Positions 26,675 to 37,079 of a DNA stretch of 64,000 nt are shown here, piece by piece (position 1 is the first letter of the stretch; every line of letters starts with the position of its first letter). The notes below the pieces were generated by a model. The model was not told the origin of the DNA, ran no database searches, and was given only the letters and a program-made list of their open reading frames with translations. Source of the DNA: Arthrobacter sp. FW306-2-2C-D06B (GTDB lineage: Bacteria > Actinomycetota > Actinomycetes > Actinomycetales > Micrococcaceae); the NCBI RefSeq assembly GCF_021789175.1, contig NZ_CP084560.1:1240001-1304000 (forward strand), written 5' to 3'. Both the position numbers and the translations under genes were made by a program.

Positions 26675-27325
26675 GTGCAAGCCATCAACGACTTCATCCT
26701 CGCCGCGGCCGGGCAGCCTTGGGTCTTGCTTCTGGTTTTTGCCTGCTGCGTGATCGACGGTTTCTTCCCGCCGATTCCCAGCGAGTCGATGGTGGTGGGA
26801 CTCGCTGCAGTCTCCGTGACCGCAGGGATGCCCAACACGTGGCTGCTCATCCTGGTGGGGGCCCTTGGTGCTTTCACGGGCGACAACATCGCCTACTTGA
26901 TCGGCCGCAAAGTAGGTGTTCGCCGCTGGCGGTGGATGCGTTCCCAAAGGATGCAGGGTGCCTTCCGCTGGGCCGGGAGGGAACTTCGACGCCGGGCCGC
27001 GTCGCTCATCATGGTGGCCCGGTTCATCCCGATCGGCCGGGTGGCTGTCAACCTCACGGCCGGAGCAACCAACTTCCCGCACGGCATGTTTGTGGCGCTC
27101 ACGGCCATGTCCGCCGTTCTGTGGGCCAGCTATTCGGTGGCCATCGGGGTGTTCTTCGGCCAATGGTTCGAGCACAACCACCTGCTCGGAGCGGTCATCG
27201 CGATCGGCGCGGCCGTCATCCTGGGAATCATCGTGGACCGGATCATCAACAAAGTCCGCGGGGCCACGCCTTCCGCCGAGGAGGACGAAGAAACCGGGGA
27301 GCCCGAAGAGGAATCCGTCGTGTAG
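26675..27325 (+). CDS. DedA family membrane protein, first of two
   Basis: A 216-aa DedA/Tvp38-type protein with about five membrane segments. The family region has CVIDGFFPPIPSESMVVGLA, GDNIAYLIGRKVG and the Arg-containing MVARFIPIGRVAVNLTAG. DedA proteins are implicated in recycling of undecaprenyl phosphate and in membrane homeostasis. It begins at GTG 26675 behind AGGAAG. The acidic C-terminus (EEDEETGEPEEE) contrasts with the Lys-rich tail of its paralogue at 27543. Confidence 0.9.
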   Translation: MQAINDFILAAAGQPWVLLLVFACCVIDGFFPPIPSESMVVGLAAVSVTAGMPNTWLLILVGALGAFTGDNIAYLIGRKVGVRRWRWMRSQRMQGAFRWAGRELRRRAASLIMVARFIPIGRVAVNLTAGATNFPHGMFVALTAMSAVLWASYSVAIGVFFGQWFEHNHLLGAVIAIGAAVILGIIVDRIINKVRGATPSAEEDEETGEPEEESVV

Positions 27326-27435
27326 CAGGCCTAGCCAAGGCGACGCCGTCTCCTCCCTTGGTATGAGCCCTTGGCGCCGGAAGATCCCTCCACGGGTGGA
27401 TGCTTCCATTTCGACTTTCGAGCTAGCCTTAAAGT

Positions 27436-27490
27436 GTGTTCCACCCCGGCCGGGGCGTAGCGAACGACGCCCGGGCCGTGGGACACTGGA
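27436..27490 (+). promoter_or_regulatory. Imperfect hairpin in the leader of second dedA gene
   Basis: The segment starting AGTGTGTTCCACCCCGG (27436) folds on the segment ending CCGTGGGACACT (27490), with a loop near AGCGAACG. The stem has bulges. It lies in the 217-bp gap before the second DedA gene; terminator or leader structure cannot be decided. Confidence 0.35.
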
Positions 27491-27542
27491 TAGCGATCTA
27501 TGTCACGCGACCGTGTGACTTTCCTTGAGGAGCAATGCCTGC

Positions 27543-28265
27543 GTGGAATTCATGAACCACATGCTCGAGCATGCCGCCGGGCAACCGTGGATCTACCCGG
27601 TGCTCCTGGTTTTCTTTTTCATCGACGGCTTTGCCACGATCCTTCCCAGTGAGACCGCGATCGTCGGGCTCTCGGCCCTTGCGATGCACCGGGGTGAGCC
27701 CAACCTGTGGCTCCTCGGCGCTACTGCGCTTGTCGGGGCCATGGCCGGCGACAACATGGCCTACATGCTGGGCCGCAAGATCGGCCTGGACCGCTGGAAA
27801 TGGATGCGCAAGCCGAAGGTCCAGAAGATGTTTGCGTGGGCACACTACGAACTGGACAAGCGCGGAGCGGTGCTTATCTTCACAGCCCGGTACATACCCT
27901 GGGGCCGGGTAGCGGTGAACTACGTCGCGGGACAGACCGGCTTCCGCCACAAGACCTTCTTCTTCCTGGATGCCTTCGCGTGCTTCACGTGGGTAGGTTA
28001 TTCGATCGGCATTGGATCCCTGGCCGGCCATTGGGTGCACAACAACCCGCTCCTCGGCGTGGGGATTGCCGTGGCATTCGCTGTAGTGCTCGGCGTCATT
28101 GTGGACCACACCTTGCGTTGGTGGCACAAGCACCTTGAAAAGAGGGACGGGGAAAAGAAGGACGGGGAAAAGAAGGACGGCGCGAAGAAGGAAGCAGCCG
28201 CAGCAGACACGGGTACCGCGGTTAACGCGGCGTCCGGCGTCGACCGCTCAAACCCTGCTGGCTAA
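27543..28265 (+). CDS. DedA family membrane protein, second of two
   Basis: A 240-aa paralogue of the preceding gene. Shared landmarks are FFIDGFATILPSETAIVGLS, GDNMAYMLGRKIGLDRWKWM and TARYIPWGRVAVNYVAGQTG. GTG 27543 is chosen because GAGGAG lies 10 nt upstream; TTG 27525 would put the ribosome site inside the gene. The C-terminus is a short Lys/Asp/Gly tandem repeat (EKKDGEKKDGAKKE), probably cytoplasmic. Tandem duplication is common in this family. Confidence 0.9.
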   Translation: MEFMNHMLEHAAGQPWIYPVLLVFFFIDGFATILPSETAIVGLSALAMHRGEPNLWLLGATALVGAMAGDNMAYMLGRKIGLDRWKWMRKPKVQKMFAWAHYELDKRGAVLIFTARYIPWGRVAVNYVAGQTGFRHKTFFFLDAFACFTWVGYSIGIGSLAGHWVHNNPLLGVGIAVAFAVVLGVIVDHTLRWWHKHLEKRDGEKKDGEKKDGAKKEAAAADTGTAVNAASGVDRSNPAG

Positions 28266-28281
28266 GCTTCTTCCGTCACCC

Positions 28282-28287
28282 TAGAGT
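28282..28287 (+). promoter_or_regulatory. -10 box TAGAGT, leaderless start of adenosine deaminase
   Basis: TAGAGT, 6 nt, then GTG 28294. Confidence 0.55.
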
Positions 28288-28293
28288 TGAGGG

Positions 28294-29448
28294 GTGACTG
28301 AGCCTATTGTTGATGCCGCCCCTGCCCTTGACTTCGACCTGAAGAGCCTGCCGAAAGTTTCCCTTCACGACCATCTGGACGGGGGACTGCGCCCGTCCAC
28401 CATCATCGAGCTGGCGGAGGCCGTCGGCCATACCTTGCCTTCCACCGATCCCGTAGCTCTGGGCCAGTGGTTCCGTGAGTCCGCTGACTCCGGTTCTTTG
28501 GTCCGCTACCTCGAAACCTTTGACCACACGATTGCTGTCATGCAGACCAAGGAAGGCCTGGCGCGCGTCGCCAAGGAATTCGTCGAGGACCTGGCTGACG
28601 ACGGCGTCGTGTACGGCGAGATCCGCTGGGCACCCGAACAGCACCTGCAGAAGGGCCTCACCCTGGACGAGGTTGTGGACGCCGTCCAGGAAGGGCTCGA
28701 CGCCGGAGTGGACGCCGTTGAGGAGTCCGGGCGCCAAATCCAGGTGGGCCAGCTCATCACGGCGATGCGCCACGCTGACCGCGGCCAGGAAATTGCCGAG
28801 CTCGCCGTGCGCCACCGCTACAACGGAGCTGTCGGCTTCGACATCGCCGGAGCCGAAGACGGTTTCCTGCCTTCCCGCTTCAAGGACGCTTTCACCTACC
28901 TGGCCGAGCACAACTTCCCGGCTACCGTGCACGCCGGCGAAGCCGCGGGCCTGGAAAGCATCCAGTCCGCCCTTGTGGACGGCCGCGCCTTGCGCTTGGG
29001 CCACGGCGTGCGTATCGCGGAGGACATCACCGTTGAGTTCGAAGACGCCGAGGGCGAAGAGGCCGACGACGACGCCGAGGACACCGTGGGCATGGTCACC
29101 TTGGGCGAAGTGGCCGGCTGGGTCCGCGACCGCGGAATCGCCCTGGAAATCTGCCCCTCGTCCAACCTGCAGACCGGCGCAATCGCGAACTTCGGCGAAG
29201 GCATCGAGAACCACCCGCTGGACATGCTCTACCAGCTGGGCTTCAACGTCACCATCAACACGGACAACCGGCTCATGAGCGGGGTGTCGCTCACGGACGA
29301 GTTCGAGCTTCTCGTGGAGACCTTCGATTACGATCTGGACGACCTTCTCGAACTGACGCTCAACGCGGCCGAGTCGTCATTCCTGCCGCTGGACGAAAAA
29401 GAGGCGTTGGTGGAGTACATCAACGACGCCTACGCCAACCTTGGCTGA
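28294..29448 (+). CDS. add: Adenosine deaminase
   Basis: A 384-aa zinc enzyme converting (deoxy)adenosine to (deoxy)inosine. Active-site motifs: SLHDHLDGGLRP (zinc His pair), VHAGEAAG, ALRLGHGVRI, EICPSSNLQTG and TINTDNRLMSG. An unusual acidic insertion (EDAEGEEADDDAEDTVG, ~residues 250-266) lies after the LGHG motif. It completes the nucleoside catabolism set begun by cdd and deoA but has its own leaderless promoter. Confidence 0.93.
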   Translation: MTEPIVDAAPALDFDLKSLPKVSLHDHLDGGLRPSTIIELAEAVGHTLPSTDPVALGQWFRESADSGSLVRYLETFDHTIAVMQTKEGLARVAKEFVEDLADDGVVYGEIRWAPEQHLQKGLTLDEVVDAVQEGLDAGVDAVEESGRQIQVGQLITAMRHADRGQEIAELAVRHRYNGAVGFDIAGAEDGFLPSRFKDAFTYLAEHNFPATVHAGEAAGLESIQSALVDGRALRLGHGVRIAEDITVEFEDAEGEEADDDAEDTVGMVTLGEVAGWVRDRGIALEICPSSNLQTGAIANFGEGIENHPLDMLYQLGFNVTINTDNRLMSGVSLTDEFELLVETFDYDLDDLLELTLNAAESSFLPLDEKEALVEYINDAYANLG

Positions 29449-30157
29449 GCAGACTCCTGAAGGGGCGGTCGGGGAGCTGCTGGGGAAGATCGCCTCATTG
29501 CGCGAGCACTGTCCGTGGATGGGGGCGCTGACCCACGAATCCCTCGTGGAGTACCTGATCGAGGAAGCGTACGAGGTGGTCGACTCGATCGAGGCCGGCG
29601 CGTCCGGTTCCGATACTGCCGACGAACTCCGCGGCGAGCTGGGCGACGTGCTGCTCCAAGTAGTGCTGCACGCCCGGCTTGCCGAGGAGCAAGGACGGTT
29701 CACCTTCGACGATGTCGCGCGCGCCATCACGGAGAAGATGGTGCGGCGCAACCCGCACGTCTTCAAGCCGGACGGGTCCTTGCAGGAATCCTTCCCGGCC
29801 ACGGTGGAGGAGATCGTCGAAAAGTGGGACGCCGTGAAGAAGGCCGAAAAGCCCGCGCGTTCGGATCCCTTCGAGGGATTACCACCCCATCTTCCCGCCC
29901 TCGCCTTGGCGCAAAAGTCCCTTGACCGTGCCGAGCGGGCAGAACGCGCGGGCGGCCCGGAACGGAACGGCAGTCCAGTGGCGGCGGTGGAGGTTCCCGA
30001 CTCCGAAGCTGCGCTCGGGGACTTGCTGCTCGCCGTCGTCGCGGGCTCGAGGGAGAAGGGGTTCGACGCCGAACGGGCTTTGCGCGGTGCCGTCCGGCGC
30101 TACCAGGGCCGCGACGGCGAAGCCACAAAACGTGAGGGTTCCGACGCTGTTCCGTAA
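29441..30157 (+). CDS. mazG: MazG family nucleotide pyrophosphohydrolase
   Basis: A 238-aa NTP pyrophosphohydrolase that hydrolyses nucleoside triphosphates to monophosphates (house-cleaning or stress role). The core is HCPWMGALTHESLVEYLIEE with AYEVVDSIE, then the metal-binding ELRGELGDVLLQVVLHARLA. The C-terminal part is a shorter second domain. TTG 29441 overlaps the add stop by 8 bp. In M. tuberculosis mazG (Rv1021) also lies near eno (Rv1023), from memory. Confidence 0.88.
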   Translation: MAEQTPEGAVGELLGKIASLREHCPWMGALTHESLVEYLIEEAYEVVDSIEAGASGSDTADELRGELGDVLLQVVLHARLAEEQGRFTFDDVARAITEKMVRRNPHVFKPDGSLQESFPATVEEIVEKWDAVKKAEKPARSDPFEGLPPHLPALALAQKSLDRAERAERAGGPERNGSPVAAVEVPDSEAALGDLLLAVVAGSREKGFDAERALRGAVRRYQGRDGEATKREGSDAVP

Positions 30158-31531
<1,374 letters not shown>

Positions 31532-31549
31532 TATCCGCTGAAACAGCTG

Positions 31550-31592
31550 ACCGGTGGCTATGGTGGAAAGACCATAGCCACCGGTTCTGTTT
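31550..31592 (+). terminator. Terminator of eno
   Basis: ACCGGTGGCTATGGT (31550-31564) pairs perfectly with 31571-31585 around GGAAAG, followed by TCTGTTT. Confidence 0.85.
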
Positions 31593-31688
31593 AATGAAAT
31601 GTGCGAGCACTTCGGCAAACCGCAGGCTCCGTGAGGCACGCAACGCGCAGCAACCCGCCAGGCAAGCACCAGGCATTACAGGAGTGTC

Positions 31689-32426
31689 ATGGCCACCCGC
31701 CGCCCCAAGGTCCCCCGGGCAGATGCCCTCGGCCGCTCGCCCCAAAAAAATGCCGACGGCGGCCATGTCATCCGTGCCGACTTCGGCGAATCCCGCAAGG
31801 CAAGCGCTGCCCAGCGAGAGAACCCGGTTAACGCCGGGTCCAGGACGTCGTCCAACGTCAAAGACGAAGGCGGCTCGCAAAGCAAGGCCCAGCCCGGATC
31901 CAAGGCTGGTTCTGCGGCGAAACCGGGACGTTCGCTTCCGGGCAGAACGGAAAGCACCCCGGTTGTCGGCAAGGCATCGAACAAAACGTCCGGTGCCGGC
32001 TCCACCCACACCGACAAGGAGCACAGCGCGCGCCCCGTGCCCGCGAAGGCGTTCTCCGGCCGGATGCTTGCCCTCGCCGTGGTGATGATCGCGATCACCA
32101 TCATGCTCGCGCCCACAGTCAAGATCTGGTTGGAGAAAAAGGCGGAAATCTCCAGCTTGGAAGCCGATATTGCCGCCAAACAAGCCGAGCAGGCGAGCCT
32201 CCAGAAGCAGATCACGCGGTGGCAGGATCCCAACTATGTGAAACAACAAGCCCGGGATCGCATTAACATGGTTATGCCGGGTGAAGCAGGCTACTGGGTG
32301 TTTGGTGGAGACGTTCCCGCCGGGACGCCGGGCGGAAGCACCAGCTCGGGAGCTTCCGGAAGCCCGTCCAATCTGCCGTGGGTGGATGGCCTGTGGGAAT
32401 CCATCAGGCGCTCGGCAACAGACTAG
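31689..32426 (+). CDS. Septum formation initiator, FtsB/DivIC-like
   Basis: A 245-aa bitopic membrane protein of the divisome. It has a basic, disordered N-terminal cytoplasmic region (~115 residues), one transmembrane segment MLALAVVMIAITIMLAPTVK, and an extracytoplasmic coiled coil (SLEADIAAKQAEQASLQKQI). A conserved QARDRINMVMPGEAGYWV follows, and then a Gly/Ser-rich tail. The place between eno and a DUF501 gene is the standard actinobacterial location (compare Rv1024 in M. tuberculosis). The ATG has GGAG 7 nt upstream. Confidence 0.88.
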   Translation: MATRRPKVPRADALGRSPQKNADGGHVIRADFGESRKASAAQRENPVNAGSRTSSNVKDEGGSQSKAQPGSKAGSAAKPGRSLPGRTESTPVVGKASNKTSGAGSTHTDKEHSARPVPAKAFSGRMLALAVVMIAITIMLAPTVKIWLEKKAEISSLEADIAAKQAEQASLQKQITRWQDPNYVKQQARDRINMVMPGEAGYWVFGGDVPAGTPGGSTSSGASGSPSNLPWVDGLWESIRRSATD

Positions 32427-32482
32427 ACGCGGTGCCCGCCGCCGTCACGCCCTGATGGGCGCGGCCAAACAGGGCAGGAAGG

Positions 32483-33199
32483 ATGGCAGCGCCAGTGGAA
32501 GACAACTCGGCACCTGCATCGCAGGAGTCCCGCAAGCCATCAGCACACGATCTTGAAATCCTCAGCCGCCAGCTCGGACGGCCGGTGCGCGACGTGGTCG
32601 AAATCCCGGCCCGCTGCGTGTGCGGCAACCCGCTGGTCGCCGCGACGGCTCCGCGCCTGAGCAACGGAACCCCTTTTCCCACGACGTTCTACTTGACGCA
32701 CCCGGTCATCACCGCCGCCGTGTCGCGGCTCGAAGCCGGCGGACTCATGAATGAGATGAACGAACGTCTCACCGCTGACGAGCCTTTGGCGGCGGCCTAC
32801 AGGAGCGCCCACGAAGCCTATCTCCAGGCACGTGACGAGATTGCCGGACGTGCCGGCACCGGCGACGTTCCAGAAATCGCCGGCGTCTCGGCCGGCGGCA
32901 TGCCCACCCGCGTCAAGTGCCTGCACGTGCTGGTCGGACACTCCCTGGCCGCCGGTCCCGGCGTCAATCCGCTCGGCGACGAGGCCATCGGGGCGATCAG
33001 CGAATGGTGGACCGTGGACCGCTGCTATTGCGACGGCGCGTGGGACAGTGCGGGCGAGGCTCCGTCCCAGGACCTCAGCCGCCATGGACCGCAGGGCCTG
33101 CCGGACATCGTGGGCCGTCCTGCCCCGATCCGCAAATCCAAGTTCTCCCACGCAACAGAGCCATCAGGGGAACCAGCCGCAGGGGAGCTCAACGTATGA
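32483..33199 (+). CDS. DUF501 family protein
   Basis: A 238-aa soluble protein of a conserved actinobacterial family of unknown function. Recognisable features are LSRQLGRPVRDVVEIPARC near residue 28, PFPTTFYLTHPVITAAVSRL, and VKCLHVLVGHSLAAGPGVNP. Several conserved Cys and His residues (CVCGNP, KCLHVL) suggest metal binding, which is my inference. It lies between the FtsB-like and Ppx genes, as in M. tuberculosis Rv1025, and overlaps ppx by 4 bp. Confidence 0.85.
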   Translation: MAAPVEDNSAPASQESRKPSAHDLEILSRQLGRPVRDVVEIPARCVCGNPLVAATAPRLSNGTPFPTTFYLTHPVITAAVSRLEAGGLMNEMNERLTADEPLAAAYRSAHEAYLQARDEIAGRAGTGDVPEIAGVSAGGMPTRVKCLHVLVGHSLAAGPGVNPLGDEAIGAISEWWTVDRCYCDGAWDSAGEAPSQDLSRHGPQGLPDIVGRPAPIRKSKFSHATEPSGEPAAGELNV

Positions 33200-34143
33200 A
33201 CCGGGTAGCTGCCATCGATTGCGGCACCAATTCGATCCGGCTCCTGATCGCGGATGCAAACGGCGCGGACGCAGGCTTTCCGTTGCGGGACGTTGTCCGC
33301 GAGATGCGCGTGGTGCGCCTCGGCCAAGGGGTTGACGCCACCGGCGAACTTGCCCCCGAGGCACTCGAACGAACCTTTGCGGCAACAGCCGACTATGCCG
33401 AACTGATCCGCCGTCATGGCGCCGGGGGTGTCCGTTTCGTGGCGACCTCTGCCAGCCGGGACGCCCGTAACCGGGACGTCTTTGTTGACGGGATCCGGGA
33501 ACTGCTGGGCGTCGAACCCGAGGTCATCTCCGGTGACGAAGAAGCGGCCCTGTCCTTCGCCGGCGCGAGCAGCGTGCTGCCTTCGCGCGGCAAGGACCCG
33601 GTGCTTGTGGTGGATCTTGGCGGCGGAAGCACCGAGTTCGTCCTCGGAGACTCCGACGGCGTCATTGCCGCCAAATCCGTCGACATCGGCTGCGTACGGC
33701 TGACCGAGCGGCACCTCCGCAGCGACCCTCCGACGCCGGAGCAGATCGCCGCCGCGGAAGCCGACGTCGACGCAGCCATGGACCTCGTGGCTCGCACGGT
33801 CCCGCTGGGCCGGGCCACCGCCGTCGTGGGTGTTGCCGGTACCGTCACCACCATCACGGCGCACGCCTTGGGCCTAAGCGAGTACGATCCCGCACTCATC
33901 CACGGTGCCAGCCTGGACCTCGCGACCATCACCGACGCAGCTACGAGCCTGCTGGAAATGAGCCGCGAGGAACGTGCCCGGCTGCCCTACATGCACCCCG
34001 GACGCGTTGACGTCATCGGTGCCGGAGCCCTCGTGTGGCGCCGTATCCTCCAGCGCCTGGCAGAGCTCGGAGAGGGTTCCATCACTGCTGCCATCTCCAG
34101 CGAGCACGACATCCTCGACGGCATCGCGCTGAGTGTTCGTTGA
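33196..34143 (+). CDS. ppx: Exopolyphosphatase / pppGpp phosphatase (Ppx/GppA)
   Basis: A 315-aa member of the ASKHA fold. Phosphate-binding loops are AAIDCGTNSIRLLIADA and VVDLGGGSTEFVLG; a third is VAGTVTTITAHAL. It lacks the C-terminal HD-like domain of E. coli Ppx, as expected for the short actinobacterial form (compare Rv1026). ATG 33196 overlaps the DUF501 stop (ATGA). It may hydrolyse polyphosphate or ppGpp-type nucleotides; which one cannot be decided here. Confidence 0.9.
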   Translation: MNRVAAIDCGTNSIRLLIADANGADAGFPLRDVVREMRVVRLGQGVDATGELAPEALERTFAATADYAELIRRHGAGGVRFVATSASRDARNRDVFVDGIRELLGVEPEVISGDEEAALSFAGASSVLPSRGKDPVLVVDLGGGSTEFVLGDSDGVIAAKSVDIGCVRLTERHLRSDPPTPEQIAAAEADVDAAMDLVARTVPLGRATAVVGVAGTVTTITAHALGLSEYDPALIHGASLDLATITDAATSLLEMSREERARLPYMHPGRVDVIGAGALVWRRILQRLAELGEGSITAAISSEHDILDGIALSVR

Positions 34144-34159
34144 GCATGGGTATTCGCTG

Positions 34160-35548
34160 ATGACGTTGCCACACGGCTGGCGCCGCCGGACAGCATCGGC
34201 CGCGCTGGCCGCCATGCTGGCCGGTGGAAGCCTCGCAGGTGCCATGCTCACCGCCCCCTCGGCGTTCGCCGACTCTTGGCGGGACAAGGAATACTGGCTC
34301 AACGAATACGGCATCTCCGCAGCCTGGCAGGTATCAAAGGGCGCCGGGGTGAAAGTGGCCATCATCGACAGCGGGGTGGACGGGCAACACCCGGACCTCA
34401 AGGGCGCTGTGGTCGGCGGAACCGATGCTTCGGGTGCGGGAGATCCGAACGGACAGAAGAGCATCGGGGCCAAACCCGAGCACGGGACCCTCGTCGCTAC
34501 GCTCCTCGCAGGGCGTGGACACGCTTCGGCCAGCCCATCGGCTTCTCCGTCATCGTCGTCGCCTCCTTCGTCCGGTTCCAGTGTCGGCACGGACGGAATC
34601 GTCGGCGTCGCGCCCGAGGCCGAGATCCTCTCCGTTTCCGCCTGGCTCGGGTCGCCGAATCCCGCGGGGAAGACGGACCAGGAACAGATTCCCGAAGCTG
34701 TCCGCTGGGCAGTGGACAACGGCGCCAAGGTCATCAATATTTCCCTCGGCAGCACCTCGCCTGATTGGCCCCAGAGCTGGGATGCGGCGTTCCTCTATGC
34801 CGAACAAAAGGACGTGGTGATTGTGGCCGCAGCGGGAAACCGGATCGGTGGAAACGTCCAGGTCGGCGCGCCGGCGACGATTCCGGGCGTACTGACCGTG
34901 GCAGGACTCGACCGGAACCGCACGGCCAGCGTCGACGCTTCTTCGCAGGGAATCAGCATCGGCGTCTCGGCGCCCGCGGAAAAGCTGGTGGGCGGCGTGC
35001 CTGGGGGTAGCTATGAAGACTGGGCCGGCACGTCCGGCTCCGCGCCGATTGTCTCCGGGGTCGCGGCGCTTATCCGCTCGAAATGGCCGGATATGAGCGC
35101 CAAGCAGGTCATCAACAGAATTGTGTCGACGGCCGAGGATGCAGGGGCGCCCGGCAAGGACCCCATCTACGGGTACGGCATCCTCAACGCCGAGGCGGCG
35201 CTGAAAGCCGATGTTCCCGAGGTGGCGAGCAATCCGGTGGGATCCATTGCGGACTGGATCCGGGTGCATCGGCGCGGAGACCTCAGCACCCCTACGCCTC
35301 CGTCAACGTCGAAACCGAGCATCCCCGCAGCCACCTTGGCGGATCCCACGGTTCCTGCGGCAAAGGCGCCCTCGCAATCCGATACTGCGGTTCCGGCCGC
35401 TGTGGTCATCGGCTTCGGTTCGCTTTTCGTGGCGATCGTTGCGGGCGCCACGGTCCAGTTGAGGCGCTCCTACCGGGCCTCGCCGGAACTGCCCGAGGAA
35501 CCCGCGACCGGCGTGGTGGACGTCGTGGATCCGAGCGGCCCGAAATAG
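34160..35548 (+). CDS. Secreted, membrane-anchored subtilisin-like protease (S8)
   Basis: A 462-aa serine protease. A twin-basic N-terminus and hydrophobic stretch (ASAALAAMLAGGSLAGAML) end in a signal-peptidase-like APSAFA. The catalytic triad is visible: Asp in VAIIDSGVDGQHPDL, His in PEHGTLVATLLAGRG, Ser in GTSGSAPIVSGVAAL. A Ser/Pro-rich insertion (ASASPSASPSSSSPPSSGSS) follows the His motif. A Pro-rich linker and a C-terminal helix (AVVIGFGSLFVAIVAGATV) anchor it. The layout resembles mycosins, but no type VII secretion genes are adjacent. ATG 34160 is preferred to GTG 34133, which would overlap ppx. Confidence 0.88.
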   Translation: MTLPHGWRRRTASAALAAMLAGGSLAGAMLTAPSAFADSWRDKEYWLNEYGISAAWQVSKGAGVKVAIIDSGVDGQHPDLKGAVVGGTDASGAGDPNGQKSIGAKPEHGTLVATLLAGRGHASASPSASPSSSSPPSSGSSVGTDGIVGVAPEAEILSVSAWLGSPNPAGKTDQEQIPEAVRWAVDNGAKVINISLGSTSPDWPQSWDAAFLYAEQKDVVIVAAAGNRIGGNVQVGAPATIPGVLTVAGLDRNRTASVDASSQGISIGVSAPAEKLVGGVPGGSYEDWAGTSGSAPIVSGVAALIRSKWPDMSAKQVINRIVSTAEDAGAPGKDPIYGYGILNAEAALKADVPEVASNPVGSIADWIRVHRRGDLSTPTPPSTSKPSIPAATLADPTVPAAKAPSQSDTAVPAAVVIGFGSLFVAIVAGATVQLRRSYRASPELPEEPATGVVDVVDPSGPK

Positions 35549-35606
35549 CCCTGGCGCTAGCGTGTAGCTTCGCGAAATAGTTAGTGAAGATTTTCACAAG
35601 GTGCTG

Positions 35607-35612
35607 TACTCT
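35607..35612 (+). promoter_or_regulatory. -10 box TACTCT, leaderless start of ndh
   Basis: TACTCT, 6 nt, then ATG 35619. A slightly longer frame starting at 35601 would include the promoter itself. Confidence 0.6.
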
Positions 35613-35618
35613 ATTCTT

Positions 35619-37064
35619 ATGGCAACCACCCCTGAGCTCATTGACCGTCCCCGTGTTCTCGTTGTCGGCGGCGGATACGTCGGCCTGTACGTAGCACTCA
35701 AGCTGCAGAAGAAGATCGCGAATGCCGGCGGCATCGTCACTGTCGTTGATCCCCTTCCCTACATGACCTACCAGCCCTTCCTCCCCGAAGTGGCCGGCGG
35801 CAACATCGAGGCACGCCACGCCGTCGTCTCGCACCGCCAGCACCTCAAGCAGACGGAACTCATCCAGGGCCGCGTCACCAGCATCGACCACCAGAACCGC
35901 ACCGCTGTTGTTGCTCCGGCCGACGGCGGAGAGCCTTTCGAGATCCCTTACTTCGACGTCGTGGTTGCCGCCGGTGCCATTACCCGCACCTTCCCCATCA
36001 AGGGCCTCGCTGACGAAGGCATTGGCCTTAAGACCATCGAAGAAGCGGTCGCACTCCGAAACAAGGTCCTTGAGCGCATCGAGCTCGCCTCCACCATGAC
36101 GGACGCCGCCGAGCGCGCCAAGGCCCTGACCTTCGTGGTCGTGGGTGGCGGTTTCGCCGGTATTGAGTGCATCACCGAGATGGAAGACCTCGCCCGCGCT
36201 GCAGTCAAGAACAACTCGCGTGTCCGCCAGGAAGAAGTCCGCTTCGTTCTCGTCGAGGCCATGGGCCGCATCATGCCCGAGGTCACCGCGGCCCAGGCCG
36301 AGTGGGTTGTTGAACACCTGCGCAGCCGCGGCATCGAGGTCCTGCTCAACACGTCCCTCGACAACGCCGAGGGCAGCCTGAAGCTCATCAACCTGCCGGA
36401 CAAGACCCCTGCCCAGGAGTTCGAAGCCGACACCCTCGTGTGGACAGCAGGCGTGCAGGCCAACCCGATGATCCGTTCCACCGACTTCCCGCTCGAGCCG
36501 CGCGGACGTGTCCGTGTCCTCCCGGACCTGCGCATTGCGGGCGACGAAGGCATCATCGACAACGCCTGGGCGGCCGGCGATATCGCTGCCGTTCCCGACC
36601 TCACGGGCAGCGGACTGCCGGACGGCACCTGCGTTCCGAACGCCCAGCACGCCCTGCGCCAGGCCAAGCGCCTCGCGAAGAACCTGTGGGCCTCCCGTTG
36701 GGACAAGCCCATGGGCGACTACAAGCACAAGAACCTTGGCGCAGTTGCCGGCTTCGGTGAGTGGAAGGGCGTTGCCAACATCAACATCCTGGGCCGCATC
36801 GGCCTCAAGGGTGGACTCGCCTGGCTGGCCCACCGCGGCTACCACGGCCTGGCCATCCCCACCGGTGAGCGCAAGGTCCGCGTGATCTTCAACTGGCTCC
36901 TGGGCATGACCATGGGCCGCGACACCACGCAGCTGCTGGACCTCGACAACCCGCGGGGAGCCTTCGTGGCCGCTGCCACCCCGGCTCCCAAGCCGGCCGC
37001 CGCACCCGCGCCGGCTGCCGGGCCTGCTGAAGCCAAGGCTCCGGTGACGGCTGACGCCAAGTAG
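35619..37064 (+). CDS. ndh: Type II NADH:quinone oxidoreductase
   Basis: A 481-aa membrane-associated flavoprotein that oxidises NADH and reduces menaquinone without pumping protons. Two dinucleotide folds: FAD-binding VLVVGGGYVGLYVAL (~17) and NADH-binding FVVVGGGFAGIECITEM (~170). A quinone/FAD region includes PNAQHALRQAKRLAKNL. C-terminal hydrophobic and basic residues (VRVIFNWLLGMTMG) fit membrane attachment, followed by an Ala/Pro-rich tail of ~40 residues. It works with complex II (sdhCDAB) in feeding the quinone pool. Confidence 0.93.
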   Translation: MATTPELIDRPRVLVVGGGYVGLYVALKLQKKIANAGGIVTVVDPLPYMTYQPFLPEVAGGNIEARHAVVSHRQHLKQTELIQGRVTSIDHQNRTAVVAPADGGEPFEIPYFDVVVAAGAITRTFPIKGLADEGIGLKTIEEAVALRNKVLERIELASTMTDAAERAKALTFVVVGGGFAGIECITEMEDLARAAVKNNSRVRQEEVRFVLVEAMGRIMPEVTAAQAEWVVEHLRSRGIEVLLNTSLDNAEGSLKLINLPDKTPAQEFEADTLVWTAGVQANPMIRSTDFPLEPRGRVRVLPDLRIAGDEGIIDNAWAAGDIAAVPDLTGSGLPDGTCVPNAQHALRQAKRLAKNLWASRWDKPMGDYKHKNLGAVAGFGEWKGVANINILGRIGLKGGLAWLAHRGYHGLAIPTGERKVRVIFNWLLGMTMGRDTTQLLDLDNPRGAFVAAATPAPKPAAAPAPAAGPAEAKAPVTADAK

Positions 37065-37079
37065 CGAACCCCAAGTAGT

